NCBI GenBank assembly: GCA_016303095.1
Contig: JAEDMH010000008.1
Coordinates: forward strand, 1-27,806
Source of the DNA: Lentisphaeria bacterium
Lineage (GTDB): Bacteria > Verrucomicrobiota > Lentisphaeria > Oligosphaerales > Oligosphaeraceae
Reading direction: 5' to 3'
Length of the DNA: 27,806 bases
This document shows, piece after piece, positions 23,290 to 27,806 of the stretch; positions within the stretch are counted from its first letter, which is position 1, and the number at the start of each line of letters is the position of its first letter. Both the position numbers and the translations under genes were made by a program. The notes beneath the pieces were generated by a model, which had not been told where the DNA came from, did not search any database, and saw nothing but the letters and a program-made list of their open reading frames with translations.

Positions 23290-23363
23290 TGGCTGCCCAA
23301 CCAGGATTTGAACCTAGACAAACTGAACCAGAATCAGTTGTGCTACCATTACACCATTGGGCA
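23290..23363 (-). tRNA. tRNA-Gln (anticodon CTG), CCA encoded
   Basis: On the minus strand the acceptor arm TGCCCAA pairs with TTGGGCA, discriminator G and a templated CCA (23290-23292). The anticodon stem AACTGA/TCAGTT closes a loop TTCTGGT with anticodon CTG (reads CAG). The T-arm GGTTCAAATCC is typical. 74 nt including CCA. Confidence 0.95.
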
Positions 23364-23413
23364 ACGGAAATCCGCTGTGTCACTCCCGCTCCAAGGCGGA
23401 AGGCACGTCGGTT

Positions 23414-23441
23414 AAGATAAACCCATCGGAACGCTTTGCAA
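23414..23441 (-). promoter_or_regulatory. Candidate promoter of tRNA-Gln
   Basis: Minus-strand TTGCAA (23436-23441), a 16-base spacer and TATCTT (23414-23419), about 51 nt before the mature tRNA 5' end. Same -35 hexamer and spacer as the candidate adhE promoter. Confidence 0.45.
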
Positions 23442-23484
23442 GTCCCTCCCCGCCTTTTTTTGACTTTTCCCCCTGAGAGCCCCC

Positions 23485-23509
23485 GAAAGAGCGCCCCTCT
23501 CGCTCTTTC
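23485..23509. terminator. Hairpin after the DAHP synthase fusion gene
   Basis: Perfect 9-bp stem GAAAGAGCG (23485-23493) / CGCTCTTTC (23501-23509) with 7-base loop, 31 nt after the stop codon on the minus strand. It lacks a U-run, so it may be a weak terminator or a 3'-end stabiliser. Confidence 0.5.
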
Positions 23510-23539
23510 CCGGCGCCTCCCCCCTCCGTTCCCAGGCAT

Positions 23540-25402
23540 CTACAGGAGTTCCTTGCTTCCCTGGTAGGAGCCGATGATCTTCACCTCGTCAGCCTGTTGT
23601 CCCAGTTCCTCCAGAATGGCGGGCATTCTGGGATCCTGGAGTCCGCAATTCAGCTCCACGAAGAATCGGTAGCGCCATCGGCCGTGTCCAGAGGGGCGGC
23701 TTTCGATCATGGAGAGAGAGACGCCGGCCTCCTTGAAGGGCAGGAGGGCGTCGTAGAGGGCGCCCACCTTGTCCCGTGCGGCGAAGCAGAGGCAGCAGCG
23801 ATCATGGACCACCTGCTCGTTCTCCTTGCGGGCCAGAACGAAGAATCGGGTCACGTTGTCCGGGTTGTCCTCCACATCCTCCTCCAAGACATTCAGGGCG
23901 TAGAGCCGGCCCGCCTCGGCGCTGGCGATGACGGCGGCGCCGGAGGTATGGCTGGCCAGTTCCGCCGCCCGGGCGTTGCTGGGCGTGGCGATGGTTTCCG
24001 CGTCGGGGAAGTTCCGCTCCAGATATTGGCGGCACTGTCCCAGGGACTGGGCGTGGCTGTAGATGACGCGGATCTGATCCCGGCTTTGGTTGCTCAAGAG
24101 GCATTGATGGACGGCAATGGCCACCTCCTCGTAGACCTTCAGGGAGGAGGACGCCAGGGCGTCCATGGTGCCATTCACCAGGCCCTCGGTGGAATTTTCC
24201 ACCGGCACCACGCCATAGTCGCACAGGCCGCCCTCCACGGCGGAGAGGACGCCCCCGATGCTGTTGCAGGAGCGGTACTCCACCCGGTCTCCGAAGGTGC
24301 GGGTGGCGGCGATATGGGTGAAGGTGGCGGCGGGCCCCAGATAGGCCACTTTGGCGGGTCGGCGGGCTTCCGCCTCCCTGGCCAAATGACGCAGGCGGCG
24401 TCCCGCCTCCAGGATCAGGCGTTCCGTCTCGGGGAAGCCGATGCAGGCGTCAGTGACGGAGATGCCTCCGCAGGGTTTTTCCCCGGGCACCAGGGGTTGC
24501 TTCCCCTCCTGGAGATTGCTTTCCAGCATCATGCCCAAGATGGCGGTGTTTCCCCCCAGTCTCTGTTCCAGGACATTATCGAAGACGATATGCTGCCGGG
24601 TATAGTCCCGCCGGGAATTCCCGTGGCTGCAGTCCACCAGGACCTGGGGTTTCAAGTGGGCTTCCCGCAGTTTTTCCAGCGCCTCGGCGATGGTGCCTGC
24701 GTAGTAGTTTTCTCCCCGGGCGCCCCCCCGGAGCACCAGATGGCCGTTGGGATTGCCGGCGGTGCGGAGGATTCCGCTGTGTCCGTTGCTGAGCATTCCC
24801 AGGTAGCTATGGGGAGAGGCGGCTGTGCAGATGGCATCGATGGCCACCTGGATGGAGCCGTCCGTCCCGTTCTTGAAGCCCACAGGCACATCCAGTGCGC
24901 TGGCCATTTGGCGGTGGGGTTGGGATTCGGTGGTGCGGGCGCCGATTCCCGCATAGGAGATCAGGTCGGTGAGATATCCGGCCGTGGCAGGATCCAGGAG
25001 TTCGGTGGCGGTGGGCAGCCCCATTTCCGCCAGTTCCAAAAGGAACGTGCGGGCCAGCCGCACCCCTTTGGCGATGTTGCATTCCCCGTTGAGATCGGGA
25101 TCGTAGATCAGCCCCTTCCATCCCAGGGTGGTGCGCGGCTTCTCAAAGTAGGTGCGCATCACCAGGAGAATGTCCTGGGAGACCGCCTGGGCAAGCTCTT
25201 TCAGGCGGCAGGCATACTCCCGGGCGGCCTCCACGTCATGGATGGAACAGGGCCCCACCAGGAGGAGGAGCCGTCCGTCCCGTCCTTCCAAAATGTCCCT
25301 CACCTGCTGGCGGGAAGCCGCCATGTTCTTCTCCATCTCCGCCGTCAACGGCAATTCCCGCCGCAGTTCCTCCGGGGATTTCAAGTCAATTTCCTGTAGC
25401 AT
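23540..25402 (-). CDS. DAHP synthase - prephenate dehydratase - ACT fusion
   Basis: One 620-residue protein joining the entry step of the shikimate pathway (PEP + erythrose-4-phosphate to DAHP) to the phenylalanine branch step (prephenate to phenylpyruvate). Residues 1-345: AroF/G/H-type (I-alpha) DAHP synthase with LLVGPCSIHD (Cys52), RTYFEKPRTTLGWKG, SHGNSRRD (His260), MMLESN (Glu294) and SVTDAC (Asp318), matching the metal ligands of E. coli AroG. Residues 350-525: prephenate dehydratase with VAYLGPAATFTH, VPVENSTEG and the catalytic TRF (518-520). Residues 540-615: ACT regulatory domain with GALYDALLPF and ESRP (567-570), the Phe-binding signature. There is no chorismate mutase domain. 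The N-terminal AroG region thought to bind feedback inhibitor is short. Start ATG 25402 has AGGAAT just after a leader terminator. Fusion of these two particular enzymes is not one I recognise as common. Confidence 0.92.
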   Translation of the reverse strand: MLQEIDLKSPEELRRELPLTAEMEKNMAASRQQVRDILEGRDGRLLLLVGPCSIHDVEAAREYACRLKELAQAVSQDILLVMRTYFEKPRTTLGWKGLIYDPDLNGECNIAKGVRLARTFLLELAEMGLPTATELLDPATAGYLTDLISYAGIGARTTESQPHRQMASALDVPVGFKNGTDGSIQVAIDAICTAASPHSYLGMLSNGHSGILRTAGNPNGHLVLRGGARGENYYAGTIAEALEKLREAHLKPQVLVDCSHGNSRRDYTRQHIVFDNVLEQRLGGNTAILGMMLESNLQEGKQPLVPGEKPCGGISVTDACIGFPETERLILEAGRRLRHLAREAEARRPAKVAYLGPAATFTHIAATRTFGDRVEYRSCNSIGGVLSAVEGGLCDYGVVPVENSTEGLVNGTMDALASSSLKVYEEVAIAVHQCLLSNQSRDQIRVIYSHAQSLGQCRQYLERNFPDAETIATPSNARAAELASHTSGAAVIASAEAGRLYALNVLEEDVEDNPDNVTRFFVLARKENEQVVHDRCCLCFAARDKVGALYDALLPFKEAGVSLSMIESRPSGHGRWRYRFFVELNCGLQDPRMPAILEELGQQADEVKIIGSYQGSKELL

Positions 25403-25416
25403 GGTCTGGTATTCCT

Positions 25417-25453
25417 AAAAAAAAAGCATCCGAGAAGCTGGATTCCCGGATGC
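25417..25453 (-). terminator. Leader terminator (attenuator) before the DAHP synthase fusion gene
   Basis: Minus-strand GCATCCG (25453-25447), a mismatch, GAA/TTC pairing, a 6-base loop and CGGATGC (25432-25426), then nine U (25425-25417). It ends 14 nt before the structural gene start, with the gene's AGGA immediately after, the classic attenuator position. Confidence 0.9.
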
Positions 25454-25472
25454 GCTCTGGTTGGAAAGGAAA

Positions 25473-25508
25473 AAGGCGAACCGATGTCCTTGGGCTTCGG
25501 TCCGCCTT
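25473..25508 (-). other. Upstream leader hairpin (possible pause hairpin or second terminator)
   Basis: Minus-strand AAGGCG-g-ACCGA (25508-25497) pairs with TCGGT-t-CGCCTT (25484-25473): 11 bp with one internal mismatch, 12-base loop, followed by TTTCC. It lies between the leader peptide stop and the attenuator, so may act as a transcription pause site synchronising polymerase with the leading ribosome. Confidence 0.6.
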
Positions 25509-25551
25509 ACGCCTATGAAAATGTTCCCACAGGGACACGCATCAACGGGCT

Positions 25552-25590
25552 TCAGCGGAAAAACCGCCAAAACCAGTAAAATCGATGCAT
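25552..25590 (-). CDS. Aromatic leader peptide MHRFYWFWRFFR
   Basis: A 12-codon frame, ATG at 25590 to TGA at 25552, in which seven of twelve residues are aromatic: four Phe, two Trp and one Tyr. This is the expected form of an attenuation leader reading charged tRNA-Phe, tRNA-Trp and tRNA-Tyr. It ends about 100 nt before the attenuator hairpin and 150 nt before the DAHP synthase-prephenate dehydratase gene. No strong Shine-Dalgarno is visible; an in-frame ATG at 25608 would add six residues (MQHDLA), but lies almost at the predicted transcription start. The segment GATGCG (25543-25538), 9-14 nt past the stop, can pair with CGCATC (25454-25449) in the terminator's 5' arm: a ribosome at the stop codon would mask it, one stalled at Phe/Tyr/Trp codons would free it. 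Confidence 0.8.
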   Translation of the reverse strand: MHRFYWFWRFFR

Positions 25591-25617
25591 GGCCAAGTCG
25601 TGTTGCATAATGCCCGT

Positions 25618-25646
25618 ACTGTAACCGCATTTTTCCGTTTTTCCAA
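25618..25646 (-). promoter_or_regulatory. Candidate promoter of the aromatic leader/DAHP synthase operon
   Basis: Minus-strand TTGGAA (25641-25646), 17-base spacer and TACAGT (25618-25623), each 4/6 to the sigma-70 consensus. Transcription would begin about 20-25 nt before the leader peptide ATG at 25590, a sensible leader length. Confidence 0.45.
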
Positions 25647-25886
25647 TCCCGCCCCGCCCCCCAAAATCCTTCCGGGAAATTCCGCTGCTCCCCTGGCAGA
25701 GGGAAGGCATGTGGAGCATATTAACGGCCTGTCCCGGCACCCCAAACCGGAGACACGGCTTTCTCCCCGGAGCGCTCGCCGCCCTTCCGGGGATCCTTCC
25801 GGCCTGGAGCGCCGGATCCTGCGGCAAGCCCTAGGGCGCCCCAGGTCCCTGACAACCTTATTTTCCCCAAAGGAGATTCCTGTCCT
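25647..25886. other. Divergent spacer upstream of asnA
   Basis: Roughly 240 bases between the aromatic operon promoter and asnA. It must carry the asnA promoter and leader, but I see no convincing -35/-10 pair (CATATTAA near 25720 is a lone -10-like patch). An imperfect GC-rich inverted repeat near 25790-25820 (GGATCC...GCCGGATCC) could fold. No T-box signature (AGGGTGGNACCGCG) was found. Confidence 0.4.
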
Positions 25887-26930
25887 ATGCCCCTTCCCCT
25901 GCTTTTGCCAGCGGGCTATCGTCCTCTGCTGGACGAATTGGCCACAGAGGTGGCCATCCGCTCCATCAAAGAGGAATTTCAAAAGAATCTGGCCTTCGAG
26001 CTACGGCTTCAGCGCGTCACCGCCCCCCTCTTCGTCCCTTCGGGCACTGGCATCAATGATGACCTGAACGGGGTGGAGCGCCCGGTCTCCTTCCTCATCC
26101 GGGACGATGGAGGGCGGAAGGCCGAGATCGTCCACTCCCTGGCCAAATGGAAGCGCCTGAAATTGGCCTCTCTCCAAATGGAGCCGGGGCGGGGCATCTA
26201 CACCGACATGAACGCCATCCGGCCCGACGAGGAGCTGGACAATGTCCACTCATTGTATGTGGATCAGTGGGACTGGGAGAAGGTCATCACCCGGGAGGCC
26301 CGGACCCTGGAAACCCTGAAGGAGACGGTTCGCCGGATCTACTACGCCTTGCGCCGCACGGAGGATGCCTTGAGCCGGGCCTATCCCGTGCTGCGTCCTT
26401 TCCTGCCCGAGGAAATCCACTTTCATTTCTCCGAGGATGTGGAGGCGGAGATGCCGGAACTGTCCCCCCGTCAGCGGGAGGACGCGTTGTGCCGCAGGGA
26501 GGGGGCGGTCTTTCTCCTGGGCATTGGCGGTCCCCTGCCTTTGAGCGGCAAGCCCCACGACGGGCGGGCGCCGGACTACGACGACTGGACCACGGAAAGC
26601 CAGGAGGGGCATCACGGCCTCAACGGGGACATTTTGGTATGGAATCCCGTGTTGGGGCGTTCCTTCGAGCTCTCCTCCATGGGCATCCGCGTGGACAAGG
26701 AAGCCCTGCTTCGCCAGTTGTCCCTGCGGGGTGAGGAGAAGCGTCTCTCCCTCCCTTTCCATCAGAAGCTCGTGGAGGGGAAGCTTCCCCTCACCATGGG
26801 GGGAGGCATTGGCCAGAGCCGGCTGTGCATGCTATTGCTGCAGAAGGCCCACATTGGGGAAATTCAGAGCAGCATCTGGCCGGAGGCCATGGTCTCCGCC
26901 TGCCGTAGCCATAACATTCCCCTGCTGTAG
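25887..26930 (+). CDS. asnA: Aspartate-ammonia ligase (asparagine synthetase A)
   Basis: Makes asparagine from aspartate, ammonia and ATP (AMP-forming), cytoplasmic; fold related to class II aminoacyl-tRNA synthetases. 347 residues against 330 in E. coli AsnA, and aligned essentially throughout: VTAPLFVPSGTGINDDLNGVERPV (44-67 region), EIVHSLAKWKR, DMNAIRPDEELDNVHSLYVDQWDWE, FLLGIGG, RAPDYDDW, GLNGDILVWNPVL, ELSSMGIRVD and the C-terminal motif GGGIGQSRLCMLLL. No visible missing residue. Start ATG 25887 has AAAGGAG about 12 nt upstream. It is divergent from the aromatic operon; no partner gene follows closely. Confidence 0.97.
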   Translation: MPLPLLLPAGYRPLLDELATEVAIRSIKEEFQKNLAFELRLQRVTAPLFVPSGTGINDDLNGVERPVSFLIRDDGGRKAEIVHSLAKWKRLKLASLQMEPGRGIYTDMNAIRPDEELDNVHSLYVDQWDWEKVITREARTLETLKETVRRIYYALRRTEDALSRAYPVLRPFLPEEIHFHFSEDVEAEMPELSPRQREDALCRREGAVFLLGIGGPLPLSGKPHDGRAPDYDDWTTESQEGHHGLNGDILVWNPVLGRSFELSSMGIRVDKEALLRQLSLRGEEKRLSLPFHQKLVEGKLPLTMGGGIGQSRLCMLLLQKAHIGEIQSSIWPEAMVSACRSHNIPLL

Positions 26931-27249
26931 TCCCTGCCCTCTGTTCCGGATCAGGCAGGCCGTCGTTGGTTCCGGGGAGAGGGGATCCGGAGACGCAGGT
27001 CAGAAGGCGGGAACCTTCCTCCTGGCTCCGCCCTCTGACCCTTCCGCCGGCAGGAGGAAGCCTTCTTCCCCTTTCCCGTTCCGGCCCATCCCATGGCCCC
27101 TTCCTTCACCATGGGGCAGGCCGCCTATCCTTGCGGGAAACGGCCACGGCGCCGCCGTTCCCCACCCCCCTTTTCTCCCCGTCTGATGTCTCCTTCCCCT
27201 CCCGGGAAGACCAAGAACGGAGAGTCCCCCCTTTCTCCCGAACACCCCC
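26931..27249. other. 319-base spacer after asnA, with one stable stem-loop
   Basis: No credible gene. The one clear structure is GGTCAGA-a-GGCGG (26998-27010) pairing with CCGCC-c-TCTGACC (27028-27040), 12 bp with one mismatch and a 17-base loop. No U-run follows, so it is not a standard terminator. The rest is pyrimidine-rich on the plus strand, with no recognised promoter for the next gene. Confidence 0.6.
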
Positions 27250-27806
27250 ATGAACAAACTCTGCTGCGACGAAGCCCTGAAATGGATCCTGATTCTATTT
27301 CCCTTCAAGGAGTTTCATTGTATCATCCGCACCATGCCCGACTTGCACCACGTGCTGACCAAGGGTGGCTTCACCCTGAGTGAGCGCAACTATCGCAAGG
27401 AAAGCACCACCCATCGTCTCCTCACCATCTTGCGGAAGCACCCGGATCTGTGCCTCCCCATCCTCCACGCCCTATCCCGGATCTTCCAGAAGAACGATGA
27501 GGTGGAGCAGATTCTCCAGGAGAATGGCGGAGTCCTGACGTGGGAGGATCATTGGCGGGAAAAATACAGCCAGATGACAGACCCCCGGCGTTTCGCCCTG
27601 GCGCTATTCCGCAGCAGCACCCATCCCCGCCTGGCCCGCTTGACCGATCTCCTTCTCCGCACCCCCACCTTCTGGCGAGGCAAAGCAAATCCCGTCACCC
27701 CTGGCAAGAGGCTTCGTCTCCGCCAGGAACAACAGCACTGCCTGAAGACCTTGGAAACCCTGGCGGACAAGGCTGCCCACGCCCCCGAGAACCGGGAACC
27801 CAAAAT
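27250..27806 (+). CDS. Unrecognised protein, C-terminal part outside window
   Basis: Open frame from ATG 27250 to the window end (185 codons and two bases, no stop). Translation begins MNKLCCDEALKWILILFPFKEF and continues with Arg/Leu/His-rich, apparently helical sequence (HRLLTILRKHPDLCLPILHALSR split over 57-79), WEDHWREKYSQM, and a basic stretch GKRLRLRQEQQH. Codon use matches neighbouring genes (C/G-ending third positions), supporting a real coding region. A later in-frame ATG at 27334 (MPDLHHVL) is an alternative start; neither has a Shine-Dalgarno. I do not recognise the family and infer no function. No signal peptide or clear membrane segment beyond the mildly hydrophobic residues 10-20. 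Confidence 0.6.
   Translation, partial: MNKLCCDEALKWILILFPFKEFHCIIRTMPDLHHVLTKGGFTLSERNYRKESTTHRLLTILRKHPDLCLPILHALSRIFQKNDEVEQILQENGGVLTWEDHWREKYSQMTDPRRFALALFRSSTHPRLARLTDLLLRTPTFWRGKANPVTPGKRLRLRQEQQHCLKTLETLADKAAHAPENREPK

Noticed and set aside
23231..23539. 102-codon frame containing AQWCNGSTTDSGSVCLGSNPG
   Set aside because: This is translation through the tRNA-Gln gene, a familiar false ORF.
25415..25630. 71-codon minus-strand frame across the aromatic leader
   Set aside because: It runs through the attenuator hairpin and U-run; the 12-codon aromatic frame explains the region better.
25647..25886. T-box or other amino-acid riboswitch upstream of asnA
   Set aside because: No T-box sequence or specifier-like domain was recognisable.
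1..27806. Transposase, integrase, phage or plasmid genes
   Set aside because: None seen; apart from the codon switch in adhE there is no clear sign of a mobile element.

Overview
The window (27.8 kb, GC-rich) looks like a chromosomal segment of an anaerobic, fermentative bacterium of the PVC group (Verrucomicrobiota / Lentisphaerota / Kiritimatiellota type). The main pointer is the topoisomerase subunit at the left edge, which resembles the second GyrA/ParC-type protein of Chlamydiae (GyrA_2) more than ordinary GyrA. [FeFe] hydrogenases and AdhE point to an anaerobic fermenter. The phylum assignment is inference from remembered family similarity, not from a search.

Layout. (1) 1-8476, minus strand: a close-packed run recJ -> DegT/DnrJ aminotransferase -> ABC exporter -> stand-alone AICAR transformylase -> ParC/GyrA-like topoisomerase, which runs off the left edge. 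(2) 8731-17024, plus strand: a hydrogen/ethanol redox cluster made of adhE, a DNA-binding-less Rex-like NAD domain protein, a thioredoxin-like [2Fe-2S] protein, a sensory-type (group C, HydS-like) [FeFe] hydrogenase with PAS domain, a SpoIIE/PP2C-type phosphatase, a second thioredoxin-like ferredoxin and a catalytically complete [FeFe] hydrogenase, closed by a strong terminator. (3) 17059-20428, minus strand: RpoD-like alternative sigma factor -> HD phosphohydrolase -> secreted SGNH hydrolase, the last two separated by a 21-bp tandem repeat. (4) 20653-23363, minus strand: tRNA-Gln(CTG), an attenuator-like hairpin, mreB, a secreted thermonuclease-like protein and a secreted thioredoxin-fold protein. 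(5) 23540-25650, minus strand: a DAHP synthase-prephenate dehydratase-ACT fusion, preceded by a leader peptide MHRFYWFWRFFR and a terminator/antiterminator arrangement, i.e. apparent translation-coupled attenuation by aromatic amino acids. (6) 25887-27806, plus strand: asnA, a 319-base gap, and an unrecognised partial gene.

How the parts fit. The hydrogen cluster contains an NADH-using ethanol-forming enzyme, a predicted H2/redox sensor carrying a PAS output domain, a phosphatase that could relay the signal, a nucleotide-sensing Rex-like domain, and a catalytic hydrogenase. The inferred role is matching ethanol and H2 disposal of reducing equivalents to redox state. The aromatic locus joins the first step of the shikimate pathway and the phenylalanine branch step in one polypeptide, under one leader that could read charged Phe, Tyr and Trp tRNAs together. 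These two loci are the best candidates for little-described biology here.

Limits: all calls are from reading sequence and translations. No searches, folding or alignments were run. Promoters and antiterminator pairings are by eye.
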